The notes under the pieces were generated by a model. That model did not search any database and was not told the origin of the DNA. It saw nothing but the letters and a program-made list of their open reading frames with translations. Positions 20,822 through 31,220 of a DNA stretch of 64,000 bases are shown here, piece by piece. A program made the translations under genes and the position numbers. Source of the stretch: Ceratodon purpureus. Its lineage: Eukaryota > Streptophyta > Bryopsida > Pseudoditrichales > Ditrichaceae. The number at the start of each line of letters is the position of its first letter. Position 1 is the stretch's first letter. The stretch lies in NCBI GenBank assembly GCA_014871385.1, contig CM026428.1, positions 16,354,162 through 16,418,161 of the forward strand, read 5' to 3'.

Positions 20822-22381
20822 TGGCGGATTCTCTACCCCGTCTTTGTGACCGTAGTTGAGCCCGGTACGCTCCCGGGGAGGTTCTTCCACTTGCTTATAG
20901 ATAGCCCTAGGTCTAACCGGTTGTTGGCATTGGGGTGACTTATGGCCGTACTGACCACAGTTTTGACACGGAAGTTCCAACGGTGCGCCTTGACCTCCTC
21001 GGTGTGGACAATTGTTAGCATAATGACCGGCTTCTCCACAAATATAACAGCATCCAAACTGCCGTTCCACCGAGACGGGTGGTCGTGCCGGCGGGGCCGG
21101 ATGTCCACCGGATGGATAGCCCATTCCAGGTCGCGGTCTGATAACCGGCTGCATCATCCGTCCACGGCCATAGGCCGGGTTTACCTGGTAAACCGGTAGC
21201 ATCTCCACTTCCTCCTCTTCATAAGCAGGTTCCGCAAAGAATACTGACCCCTCTTCATCCACAAACTGCACTCTCTTGGGCGCTCCGTGTAGGCATTCCC
21301 GGTTGTAATGTCCCGGCTTTCCGCAGTTGGTGCACCACACATTGTTCCGGACGGTGGGCAGCGCTTTCCGTGCTTTCTTCTCTTCCGCCATTTGGACTTT
21401 GAGTTCTTCAATGCTGTTCACCAGATCTTTGATCATCCGTTTCTCCGATGGGTATTCCTCCTTTACTCGGACTATCGTCCGTTCTTTGTCCTTCCGGTAG
21501 CCCTTGCTACCTGACGCCTTCCGTCGTGAGCGGTCCTCCTCACTGCTGCTGCTTCCGGTTTCCGAGCTATCTTCGGAGCTGGATCCACTGGATTCTGAAC
21601 TAGAATCCCGGCCCCTCCGGACCTTTCGGAGACGTCTAGAGCTCTTCCCTGCCTTACGGTACTGCCGTATGGACTGCTTGGAGTTTTCATAGTTCTGGGC
21701 GGCCTCCATGGCCTCCGGTAAAGTCTGTGGCCGGGTCTGCCTTACTTGGAAACCCATCCGGTCGGGTAACCCAGCGACGTACCATTCTACCTGGATACTG
21801 TTTGCAATTCCGGGACTTAGTTTATGAATTAAACTCCTAACCCTCTGTCCGTACCGGCGGACCGACTCTTCCGGCTCCATCCGGATTTTACTAAGTTTTC
21901 CCAATGTGCGGGCTTCTCCTCCTACCTCCCGGAAGGCCCTCCGGAAGGCATCTGATAGCAAACCCCAACTCCTTCGCACGTTGTCCGGTTCCTCTTGGTA
22001 CCACTGTAGTGCCTCCTTCTTGAGTAATCCCTGGAACAACCGTAACTTGATTGCTTCGTCCTCTTGGTTGGCAGCAGCCGTGGCGTTGAACTCGCTTAGC
22101 CATTCGTCCACGTCCTCCCGGCCATCGCCCCTAAACTTCCGATACTTCAATCTGGAGAACGTCCGGGCCATAGGAAGACCCGCTACCGGTCCCCCGGCCA
22201 CCGGCCCGGGTGGTACTGTCCCACCCTGACCTCCGGATCCGGAAGTCCCGGCTATCTCTTGATCTGTGTCTTCAATGAATTCTGCTCTAGTAGTGACGAA
22301 TGGTCTGGCTTCCGTCTCCTGATCACCCTTCTTCTTTCTACTAGACCTCCGTACTCCTTCCGGCTCAGAATTCGGATTCAT
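20816..22381 (-). CDS. gag: Gag polyprotein of element 2
   Basis: 521 residues from ATG at 22381, about 70 bp after the primer binding site. A basic RRSSRKKKG motif lies near the N-terminus. The retrotransposon gag domain (VDEWLSEFNATAAANQED, EALQWYQEE) spans about 75-235. Next comes a Ser/Arg-rich acidic-basic linker, then three CCHC knuckles starting near residues 348, 443 and 472 (CTNCGKPGHYNREC, CYICGEAGHYANNC, CQNCGQYGHKSPQC). Domain order is identical to element 1 gag. Confidence 0.94.
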   Translation of the reverse strand: MNPNSEPEGVRRSSRKKKGDQETEARPFVTTRAEFIEDTDQEIAGTSGSGGQGGTVPPGPVAGGPVAGLPMARTFSRLKYRKFRGDGREDVDEWLSEFNATAAANQEDEAIKLRLFQGLLKKEALQWYQEEPDNVRRSWGLLSDAFRRAFREVGGEARTLGKLSKIRMEPEESVRRYGQRVRSLIHKLSPGIANSIQVEWYVAGLPDRMGFQVRQTRPQTLPEAMEAAQNYENSKQSIRQYRKAGKSSRRLRKVRRGRDSSSESSGSSSEDSSETGSSSSEEDRSRRKASGSKGYRKDKERTIVRVKEEYPSEKRMIKDLVNSIEELKVQMAEEKKARKALPTVRNNVWCTNCGKPGHYNRECLHGAPKRVQFVDEEGSVFFAEPAYEEEEVEMLPVYQVNPAYGRGRMMQPVIRPRPGMGYPSGGHPAPPARPPVSVERQFGCCYICGEAGHYANNCPHRGGQGAPLELPCQNCGQYGHKSPQCQQPVRPRAIYKQVEEPPRERTGLNYGHKDGVENPPN

Positions 22382-22448
22382 GCGTTTTCTACACCCTGAC
22401 TTGGGTTAGTGACAACCGTAGAAATCCGGAGAAAGAAAAGCATATAGG

Positions 22449-22466
22449 TCCCCGGCAGCGGCGCCA
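22449..22466 (-). other. Primer binding site of element 2, tRNA-Asp type
   Basis: TGGCGCCGCTGCCGGGGA on the minus strand, 9 bp inside the LTR end. Identical to the element 1 site. Confidence 0.87.
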
Positions 22467-23533
22467 AAAATCACATGTAGCACGACGTGGTATCCGTATT
22501 CCTCCGGAAGGCACTTAATTCACACTAAATACCCTCCAAAGTAAACCACTCCGTGTTCGTTCCCACGAAGACCTATAGTTTTCTTCCTTTTAGATTTTAA
22601 CGGAAATCACCACCCGTGTCCGACCGTACGCCGTCTTACAGACGGTTGGACAAATCCGGTGGTTTTTGCCTCGTTCCTATTTTCCGGCTTTTTAGACTAG
22701 TGGCCGGTTCCCACTGATCCGTCTATCCTTTCAAGTGGCTGGATTTTCCACCATCCCGTGACTTATAGTGGCTGGACACCCCACTGTTCCTATCTACCAC
22801 CCGAGAAGTGGAGTAATAATCCTTCCGTACGGCTAGGGACCGGTCCGGATAACTACTCAATGCCGGTTACGAGTACGGAAATCATACTACAATGACATCA
22901 CCTTACGGCTGCACGGTATTCTACTATACTATCTCCCTTCCGGATTGGTTCGCAGTAAGACATCCGGCTTTTATCCCATCTACAGGAAGCGACCGGTCCG
23001 TTTCCGGATCCCGGTGTACACACGGCTCTCCGTGTCCTTGAGACTACCAGCCCTGCTGCAATACGTCTCTCCTTCCCTACGGGCTCCTTCCGGGACTGGA
23101 AACCGTCAACACTCGACGCTTGACACCTCCCCAGTCTCTCCGGGCGCTCTCCTGACCTTCCTACTGTTCAACACTCCTCCGGAACACTACTGAAGACAAT
23201 AGAACCACAAACCATACGGCAACGGACCCGTCAGCAGCCGGTTGACACAACAAATCAAAAAGTATATTCTCAATTGCAACAACAAAACGGCGTACAAAAA
23301 CAAGGCCCCGGCCTTGGAAAAACGTCTATCTTAAATACTAAAACCTATCGGTTCCTAAAGCGACCAAGTGGCCCACCGAGATCCAGAAATTCCGGATCTT
23401 GGATCCGGAAATCCCGGACCGGTGGCCGCCTTCTATTCCTAGTTACTGCCGCTATCTATCCGGATTGGCAGCCGGGTGCACTGGAGCCCCATCGTTAGTC
23501 GCTGCCATTTTATCCGGTCCTTATCCTAAAATC

Positions 23534-25402
23534 CTACTCCTTGTGCTTATCGAGCCGGGGACTGTGCCGGGTTCCGTCCAACCGTTCCTTCTTCTGTACC
23601 CGCTTCAGTTTCTTCAACGGGGGGTCTTCTTCCGGAGCCGCAGATGCTGACGGCTCACTGGACTTCCGGGATCGTTCTGCTTGAGCTGCCGGGGATGGAG
23701 ATCGTGCCGCCACCGGAACTGCGCTGAGATCCACCTGGAGCGTTTCCGGAGATCCCTGTACCGGTATAAAATCTGACGGTGGTGGTCTCTGGTCCGGTTC
23801 CAAGGGAATGTTTCCGGGGTTAACAGTCTCGACTCCATCCAAGTTGGGTAGAGTGTGCAGACTGCTCAAGGTGTCCGGAATAGGATCCTCCAGCGGGTGT
23901 CCTATCTCCTGTTGGGCGGGCCGGATGGCCGACCGTATCGGAGAGGCTGGAGGTGGCACCGGTGCCGGTTCCCTGGTTGGGGACGGTGGTCTGGGATCCT
24001 CTTGATTTGCCGGTGGCCCTGATGACGGACCGGCCTCTGCGTAACCGAGGATTTCCACCAGGTTCTTCATCATCATCCATGTGTCCCTCATCACCTGTGT
24101 CCGGTCGTGCATGAACTTTATAATATTCTTCGTAGTCGGATCCGGTTGACGGGTCAGGAAAGCCTGGTAAACGGCGCACTGATTGGCCACATCTACCGGA
24201 AGAGCTAAAGTGGCCTTGATCTCAGCGACCGACCGGATGGCCTCGACTGCCCGGTCACGGGCGTCATTGAAATCCTTCCGGGCATCACGCACCTCCTCCT
24301 CGAGCTTCCGATTCGTCTCCCGGTACTTCGCCAGCCGGTCCATGTGCTTCTCCTGGAGACCGGCCAAGTCCCGGTGCTTGCGAAGAATGTTCAGGCAATC
24401 CTCCAACCGGTCCGAACCCGTAAGGATCATTACTTCCCTAGCCAACCGGCCCTCCGCCTTCCTAGTCGACTGTAAGAACCGGGCATATGTCGTTGCCTGC
24501 TCCGATAGGTTAACTAAGTCCTGGTACGGATCTCCGGTGTGCTCCGGTGGTCCGGTGGGCTGTTGGATCTCCGTGTTCAGGGTTCGCTTGGCCGGTGCGG
24601 GAGTCCGAGGTGATCCGGACGGCTGTCCCTTTTCCGGGCTAGGACGGGGTCTCTTAGCCGGCGTGGGGGAGACCTCAATAACATCATCATCATCTTCCTG
24701 TTCGGACACTTCTTCCGGCTCATCGAACTGCTGATAGCTTAAGAGCTCATCGTACTCCCGGACCTCTTCAGCACTCAACAGTCCCTTAGTACGGTAGAGG
24801 TGAATGAGGAAAGACGGAAGGCAGGTGGCCTGCTTCTTGGTCTTCCGGAGATTGGCCACCTGTCGGTCGACTATCGTCTTCATCATGACCCCCCAGTCCA
24901 CCGTGAATTCACCGATCATGGCCCCAATGAAAACGGACGCCCACTTGTTGGTGATCCGTTTGGGCTTTTCCGGATGGAAAATAGGGTTCATAAACCCTAC
25001 TACTCTCCGGGCCTCCGGATCAGCAATGTCATCCAGCCCCCATCCTTCTCTCGGGTCTCCGGTCCCCTTGAGGTACTGATGTACGAAGTCCCGGGGCTCC
25101 GGCGTCGAGACCTCGCCTCCGGAGTTCTTGAACCCATACGTCTCCCTCCAGAGTTGTGCCGTCCACTTATCCGGCTCTCCCCGGATAGTTCCTCGATGCT
25201 CGGGATTCTTGACGAGGATCTCCTGGGCCGGAAGGGCATTCTTCCAACCCCATGCCTTGTCCAGTAGGACCTCACAACCCATAGACTCTAAGGCGGTCCG
25301 GAGGAGCTCCTTCTCCTTCTCGCCGGCCGGTATCAACGGCACGACCCGTTGTACCCTGAACGACTGTCCTTCCGCCGCCGGTTCCTTCCCTTTCCTACCC
25401 AT
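23534..25402 (-). CDS. LTR-encoded protein of element 2 (622 aa, unknown function)
   Basis: Intact sense ORF inside the LTR; the ATG at 25402 has G at -3 and +4 and lies about 590 bp into the LTR. The N-terminal domain (about 25-215) shares with the element 1 LTR protein the motifs TIRGEPDKWTAQLWRETYGF (72-91), VDW (168-170) and LPSFLIHLYRTKGLL (195-209). An acidic patch (EQEDDDDVIEV) follows, then a Pro-rich region, a coiled coil at about 325-400 (with repeated heptads around KLEEEVRDARKDF), another Pro/Ser-rich stretch and a basic, possibly nuclear-targeting tail with KKLKRVQKK. The same domain order occurs in the 731-aa protein. I do not recognise the family, and gag or env identity is not evident. 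Confidence 0.8.
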   Translation of the reverse strand: MGRKGKEPAAEGQSFRVQRVVPLIPAGEKEKELLRTALESMGCEVLLDKAWGWKNALPAQEILVKNPEHRGTIRGEPDKWTAQLWRETYGFKNSGGEVSTPEPRDFVHQYLKGTGDPREGWGLDDIADPEARRVVGFMNPIFHPEKPKRITNKWASVFIGAMIGEFTVDWGVMMKTIVDRQVANLRKTKKQATCLPSFLIHLYRTKGLLSAEEVREYDELLSYQQFDEPEEVSEQEDDDDVIEVSPTPAKRPRPSPEKGQPSGSPRTPAPAKRTLNTEIQQPTGPPEHTGDPYQDLVNLSEQATTYARFLQSTRKAEGRLAREVMILTGSDRLEDCLNILRKHRDLAGLQEKHMDRLAKYRETNRKLEEEVRDARKDFNDARDRAVEAIRSVAEIKATLALPVDVANQCAVYQAFLTRQPDPTTKNIIKFMHDRTQVMRDTWMMMKNLVEILGYAEAGPSSGPPANQEDPRPPSPTREPAPVPPPASPIRSAIRPAQQEIGHPLEDPIPDTLSSLHTLPNLDGVETVNPGNIPLEPDQRPPPSDFIPVQGSPETLQVDLSAVPVAARSPSPAAQAERSRKSSEPSASAAPEEDPPLKKLKRVQKKERLDGTRHSPRLDKHKE

Positions 25403-25603
25403 TCCGCTCAGTCCTCCTCTCCGTCACTCCGGTAACACCTGCACGCACGATCCTCACCACAATCTCTCGCCTAACGGAAACACTTCCGTCTCACCGTCTC
25501 TCTCCTACCGTCTAACCCTAACTGCGCCCACCGCCTTAGAGCGCAAGGACCCGTCGTGCCACAAAATGACAAAGAGAAAGGAAGAGCATGGCGGTCCTTC
25601 CTC

Positions 25604-25611
25604 CTTTTATA
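25604..25611 (-). promoter_or_regulatory. TATA box of the element 2 LTR promoter
   Basis: TATAAAAG on the minus strand (25611-25604), 209 bp upstream of the LTR ORF start, in the same relative place as the TATA box of element 1. Confidence 0.6.
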
Positions 25612-25991
25612 CCTGCCCTCGCGCCCACCCGTTCGTAGCTCATCATGACGGACGGTCGTAGCCCCTCATCATTGGACGGTCGCGACCGGCGGCGTTTTAA
25701 TGGTTGCAGCCATTATCCCCGTGTGCGTTGTACCTTTTGGTGGTTATACTTAAGTCTGCCGGGTCAGGGCTCTGTCATATGGACTGTATCCGTCTCTCCT
25801 CCATCGCAGACGACCGGATCTCACCCGGCTGGCCTTCCGGTCACTTATTTATTCAGCCGACCGGCTTAACCGGTTGTTTTACTTATAGGCTTAGTACTTC
25901 CGTATTTCTAACATAAAATTTTTAATTTTTTTATCATTTTCCTACCGGAATTAGTATTCCGGTGTGTCAACCGTGGAAATCACTTTCCACA

Positions 25992-26517
25992 AGGACTCAC
26001 GTCTGCAGAGCCGGGGTGCACAACACAGATTGGCGGGGCTGTGTCCGAGTTTGAGCAGGAGCAAAGGAAGGTCGAGTCACAATTGGCGACCAACGAGGAG
26101 TTGAAGGCATTGTTTAGTGGAGGGACAACTTGTCAAGGGGATGTTGTTGAGGTCAAATTCCCGGAGGCAAAACAAGTGTGGAGCAGCGCTATAAAGAAAC
26201 AGGACCTCCGGAAACAACATAAGGTTGCACCCGGCAATCAGCCAAGAGAAATGAAGAGTGGTTACCATCGTCTTACGCTGCACCCAACCCAATTGCATTT
26301 TCTTTATCTTGGTTGTGAGAGTATTCTTGTGCCGATTCTTGGCTTAGAAATCCCACCATGTCCATTTTGTACAAGAGGCTTTGAGTCTGCATGGGATTGC
26401 AGATTGTCTTCATGCCGCCATCCTTATCATACGTGGTATGTGTATACACACTTTTCCAGCAATCCTATGTGCATGTTTGATGGTTGCAACTCCAGCTGCA
26501 TCGAGATTAATGGATAA
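25992..26517 (+). pseudogene. Reading frame truncated by element 2, with a Cys/His-rich C-terminus
   Basis: The frame is open from the LTR border to a stop at 26515-26517, with no upstream stop, so element 2 appears to have landed inside a coding exon; the 5' part should lie left of position 1. Residues near the end contain spaced CPFC, CRHPYH and CMFDGC motifs, suggesting a RING-like or other zinc-binding fold. The N-terminal part is charged (EFEQEQRKVES). I do not recognise the protein; it may itself belong to an older transposon. Confidence 0.55.
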
Positions 26518-27520
26518 TGGTGGAGATCAAGAAGCTTGAGGTAAATAATGGCGGAGCGCAGATGGATCTATGGAATATCTGCAAGTCTTAGAATGTTGGC
26601 CCATGCCTATAAAGTACGAAGCGTGGACCACAATGACTTGCAGTTGTTTTGTAATGGTTTAGATCAAGTATGAAAGTAGGAGGATATACGTGCTGCATCA
26701 TATGAAATATTTGATGTGGCTTAGGGACTTGTATACATGATCTGATCTTTGGCTTTGTATGACCTATATATTCCCTAGAAGTTTATTGAAGCATGTTCAA
26801 GTCAAAGCTAATTCGTTTCAATGTATTGTGTCTTTGTAGAGTTGTCGTGCAGTTGCTTCAGTTCAATAGAAGATTAGATTTGGTTATACCACAGAGGAAG
26901 AGGTCATAGTTGTACATATTAGTTGTACAAGAGGTAAGAACATTTAGTGCGCGTTCTTGTGAAGTAATTAGTGTTGTTACTAGATATTGTTAGAAGATTC
27001 TAGGTAATATGCAAATGTGATTAGAATCTCCTACGTGTTAGAATATGTTGGTGGTTGTTACATCGAGTCGCTATGTTCGAGTTGAAGTAGTTCTACCAAT
27101 TCAGAATAAGTCAATAAAATCAAATTAGGGTGTGGACTAATCAGACATGCATGGTATCTTGTTTTCCATCAATGTAGATCTAGCTTGAACATCCCGATCA
27201 ATGTTGAGGGGTGAGAATTGGCTAGCACAATCAAACACAATAAGCCCCTCTGTTGGGAGCTTTCAGGTTTTATCAAGGCAATTTGATAAGCGAGACTCCG
27301 GACTTGGAAGGCTTCCTTAAATCCAGAGGCCATCACAAGCACTTGTTACTGTTAAGGATCAACCAAATGTTCCAATTGCTAGCTCGCCCAAACCCGAAAA
27401 AGGTGTACAGAAGAGTCTTGATCTTGATAGCATTGACGAGCAAGTATTCACGCCAAGATCTATGAAGAACTTCAATAGGGCCTCTGCCTGTGACCTCACA
27501 CGGAGAAAGGGTTGGACCCT
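26518..27520. other. Non-coding AT-rich stretch with short coding-like pieces
   Basis: No convincing gene. A fragment at about 27400-27515 can be read in one plus frame as a charged peptide (DLDSIDEQVFTPRS) that may be an upstream exon of the lysine-rich reading frame that follows; no clear splice pair was found. Confidence 0.3.
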
Positions 27521-27524
27521 TTAG

Positions 27525-27994
27525 ATGGACGCCCAAGCAATCACACCTAGACGTGGGAAGGGACACTGTATTGAATCACCTGCTATAAAGAGCACCCCGA
27601 AACAAAAGAGAGGGCAACCGCAAATTGCTGAGGGTGGCAAAGGCACACCAAAACGCAAGAAGATGGCCTTGAAGGTTGTAGCAGCAGAAGCACTTGAAGA
27701 GCCGAAGAAGGTGTCGAAGAGGACAGAGGACTTTGAGGACGATACCGACAATGAGGGAATAGTTACGAAGAGTGGATCAAGCAGTTTGGAGGGAGGGGGG
27801 GAGGAGTCAAAGAAAGTGAGTTTGATCACCCACCAGAGGAAGGCGCCTCGGACCATGAGGAAGCTCCTATCACAAAGTCGGGTGGGAAAAAACGTACGAA
27901 GTACAGGAAGACAAAGAAGCCTGTCGCAAAAAAGGTTAGCCTGTCAAAGGTGACAAGAGCAGCAGCGAAGAAGGCCGCAGCCTCATCAAAGTAG
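27525..27994 (+). pseudogene. Lysine-rich protein, frameshifted in a G run
   Basis: Starts at ATG 27525 (MDAQAITPRRGKG) and is rich in Lys, Glu and Ser. The first frame continues to 27953, but after the G7 run near 27794-27800 a second frame gives a more protein-like end: acidic FDHPPEEGASDHEE, then a histone-H1-like Lys/Ala tail ending KKAAASSK at 27994. One base gained or lost in the G run would join them. Either a decayed gene or a homopolymer sequencing error. Function unknown; the tail suggests DNA binding. Confidence 0.4.
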
Positions 27995-28828
27995 ATATCT
28001 GTTTCGATATTTGTTTTGCAGGTGGAAGATCTTGATTTGTATAGAAGTGTTTTGACTTGTTTGTAGTTCTGATTACTTTCTAGAAAGAAGGTACTTGGAA
28101 CTTTGTAAGCAATTGAACGTTTGTTGAGATTGTATTTGTAACTTTTTGGTGGTACTTGGCACTTTTCAAAATCCACAGTACTTAGACAAGACTAAATTGC
28201 AAAAGTGTATACTCACTGTAGGTTTGACAATGAAGACTTTACTTATGTAATGCATATAATGCATTTGTGATGTCTCAGCATGATGATCAAAGGTCTAAGT
28301 ATGATGTGCAACTAAATGGATAGATAGTTGTGTTCAATAGAATGTCTGAATTGAATGAGTTTGTCTTGTGAGTCCAAACGGAACTATTGAAGGGACAATT
28401 GGAACCTTAGCAAAAAACACATCTCTTACAATATTGCATCTCTTAAAATAAGTGCATTGCTAAATAGCCAAAACAAAGACTCGAGCTTCAGCAAGGAATG
28501 TAAACTAAATATGTTGTAGAAGGTACTCCTAGATAAAGTATGCAAACTTATCAACTTTACTAAGAAGATCCTTTCCAATGATACAAACTTGAAGGATCAA
28601 GTTGCAAGAATAGAGCTACAAGCCTTTAAAATTTTGACGTTTTGAAATGCATCCTACAAATTTTCAAAGGCAAAAAATCCATATTGATCAGAGCCGTCTA
28701 GTACTTTCAGGGACAAAGGACTTTTATGGTTCCTAGATGTCTCTAGCACTTTAGAACTTCCCTACCCCTAAGGGTGGGTGGGCGGGACATCCCTTTACAA
28801 GGCAGCTTTTATCACCTTCCTAACCAAG
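27995..28828. other. No gene seen
   Basis: AT-rich sequence without supportable reading frames, RNA genes or clear repeats. Confidence 0.5.
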
Positions 28829-28930
28829 TTTAGACACATAGTACTTTTCATCAGAGAATTCTCAATCAACACACTACTTACAATATAGTAGTGTATGACA
28901 AAACAATCTCATGTATTTCCAAATTACCAA
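28829..28930 (+). repeat. 102-bp unit: tandem copy of the pogo-like element's empty target site
   Basis: Starts TTTAGACACATA then GTACTTTTCATCAGAG. The next unit starts TTTAGTCACATA at 28931 but is interrupted after TA by the transposon; GTACTTTTCACCAAAG follows its right end at 32433. The homology runs on to AAAACAATC (28909 and 32499). Confidence 0.8.
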
Positions 28931-28942
28931 TTTAGTCACATA

Positions 28943-28966
28943 CCGTAGCTTCCTAGCAGCTTGGGC
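28943..28966 (+). repeat. Left terminal inverted repeat of the pogo-like element
   Basis: 24 bp starting CCGTAGCTTCC and ending GCTTGGGC; 23 of 24 match the reverse complement of 32407-32430. Confidence 0.88.
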
Positions 28967-29281
28967 ACCTTTCCGCCTAATAATTATTTAAAATACGAAA
29001 GTCCGTTAGGCAACCCGGAAAATAATATACTAAAATTGGGCCGTTTTAATAAGTAATTAAAAATAAGTTAGACATTCATCCATGTTGTTCTTATAGTTCA
29101 TAGATGGTTATTGCAATTTTCATCTAAAGCGGCTGCGATTACCCTAAACGTTTTCCTTAACCAGCATTAGTTACCCTAAAATCTCTCTTTCATGTGTGTC
29201 AGGGTTTTCTTTGGCGTCACAGTTTGTTGCATGTGAGAGTTATGTTGTATTTGTGAGAGACTGAGCTGTACAAGACTCACA

Positions 29282-31098
29282 ATGGTGAGGCACAAGACAT
29301 TACAATGTATGTTTAGACCTATTGACAAAGATGAGATGCAAGTATGTGTGGAGCGTGAGTTTGCAGCATTAGGGAAGAGATTGGAGCTGGAGAAAGCTAT
29401 AGAGAAGGAAGTTGTCAAACGGCCTGTTGGGAGACCCAAGAAGGAGCTTCAAGCAGTTTTAATCACACCAAAAGTGGAGAAACGTGAAGGGTCAATTTCA
29501 AAGAAGGCTCAGGTTAGAGGCAGCTATACAAACTGGTTTATGCCTACTCTTTGGGATTCCATACATGCTGCAATGAGAGTGCATAAGAATTATACTGCCA
29601 CTGTGAGGTATTTGCAATCAAAGTACAAGCTTCCAGGACAGAGTGGCAGTGTCTATGATGATCTCACCAGAGGGACACTCTTCAATTGGTTCACTACTTC
29701 AGGAGAGTTGAAAGAAGGGGTGAAAAAAAAATTTATGATGAGAAGTCTTCATTTACTGAAGGTTCTCAACATAAATATGTTCTGGCAGAGTATGCTGAAC
29801 TAGAAGAAGAGATCATTGTAATGCTCCAAGGCCTTAGAGATGCAGGTCAACCCTTGTTTGCATCTTCAGTGAGAACAAGGATTAGAACCCTGATTGAAAC
29901 TAGACAACCTCAATTACTTCAGCAAGAAGGCAACAGAGCTTTCAAGGTTAGTTTAACTTGGTCAAGGGCATTTGTGAAAGACAACTTAAAGTGGAGCTAC
30001 AGAAAGGTTAGAGGGACTGCAAGAAAACTACCAAAGGATTGGGAAGAGCTAGGGTTGAAGATGGCACAAAGAGTTGCTTATCTTGTCAAGGCTTACTCAA
30101 TTCCACCAGAATTATTTGTAAACACAGATCAGACAGGCGTACACCTAATCCCTATAGGAGGAGCTCATACATGGGATGTTAAAGGTTCAAAACATGTACT
30201 TGTTCATGGAGCAGATGACAAGAGGCAGATTACAGTGTCAGTATCTTCTACAGCAGTTGGCAACCTTTTACCATTCCAAGTTGTTTTCACAGGGACAACC
30301 ACAAAGTGCTTACCAGTACAAAATGTTGGGCGGATCGACTGTGAGCAAGCTGGATGGCACCTCACATATTCAGAGAACCATTGGTCAAATGTTGAAACAT
30401 GCAAGGACTTTGTGATCAAGATTTTACAAACATACAGGCAAGATCAAGTTGAGCGTTTAGGACTACCCAAGGAAACGAAACTGATATAGTTGATTGATTG
30501 CTGGAGTGTGCACAAGTCAAAGGAGTTCAAATCTTGGATGAAGGTTAACCAACTTCAAATCCTTATCATTTTTTTGCCTGCATGTTGTATAAGTGTCTAC
30601 CAACCAGCTGATGTTGTTCTAGAGAAGCCATTCAAGCATGGATTTAGACAAGCATTTGACTCCTACACATCAGATGACATTATCCAACAATTGAAGCACA
30701 AGGCAGCAAAAGATGTGAAGGTTGATACTAAAATGAAAGAGTTGAAGCCTCACCTATGTGGCTGGCTGTTCAAAGCGTGGGAGCATTTACAAAGCAAGCA
30801 AATGGTCGAGGCAATTATAAAAGGGTGGCACCAATGTGGTTTTTTGCTAGCCTTTGAACCACCATTTCAGATGGCTGCCATGGATGTGAACATGAAGACA
30901 CCTCTGTTTGAGGTTGAGACAGAGGAGGTTGAACCAGAGGAGGTTGAGCCAGAGGACAACAAAAAAGAAGAAGACGTGGACACAGATCAGCTTGTAGAGT
31001 CAGCTGTGCAAGATTCATTAACAAGAGTTGCTGAGATAGCATCATCAAACAGGAAGTCAACTCTCTCTACTCTCAAAGGCATGGCTCGAAAAAGATAA
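29282..31098 (+). pseudogene. pogo-like transposase (DDE_1 superfamily), frameshifted and interrupted by TAG
   Basis: The N-terminal part (from ATG 29282) includes an AT-hook-like RPVGRPKKE and helix-turn-helix-like sequence. The A9 run at 29723-29731 shifts the frame; the continuation is open from 29686 to a TAG at 30487-30489, then again to 31098 in the same frame. Catalytic candidates are the Asp in NTDQTG (codon 30127), the Asp in IDCWSVH (codon 30496, just after the TAG) and the Asp in YQPADVV (codon 30610). The acidic C-terminal tail has repeats of VEPEE. As sequenced it is not functional; a single-base homopolymer error could explain the frameshift but not the TAG. It would catalyse cut-and-paste at TA sites. 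Confidence 0.88.
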
Positions 31099-31220
31099 GC
31101 TCCTGCAAAAACAAACCCACGAATTTTGTGAGATTCATGTTTGAAATGATTAGATTTGTGATGGAGAAGGCAACAAATATGCAATATGGTGATGACGGAT
31201 ACCTGTGATTGAAATTGCAG

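Larger units (their letters stand above)
1..25991 (-). mobile_element. Element 2: Athila-like Ty3/gypsy LTR retrotransposon (minus strand, interrupted, left end outside window)
   Basis: Read on the minus strand the order is 5' LTR (25991-22476), tRNA-Asp-type primer binding site, gag, pol (PR-RT-RH-INT), polypurine tract, 3' LTR. The 3' LTR starts at 16610 and is split by element 1: 16610-15938 and 2566-1 together match the 5' LTR, about 280 bp remaining outside the window. The matching parts have equal lengths (673 and 2566 bp) and look almost identical, so the insertion is recent. The flank next to 25991 is AGGAC, which should be the target duplication; its partner lies beyond position 1. 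The family is assigned from RT and integrase motifs, the tRNA-Asp primer and the absence of a chromodomain. Confidence 0.93.
22476..25991 (-). repeat. 5' LTR of element 2 (3516 bp)
   Basis: On the minus strand it starts TGTGGAAAG (25991) and ends CGTGCTACA (22476). The start is confirmed by the junction of the other LTR with the PPT at 16610/16611; the end is inferred from TG...CA symmetry and the PBS, because the matching end of the other LTR is outside the window. It carries a TATA box and the 622-codon ORF. Confidence 0.9.
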
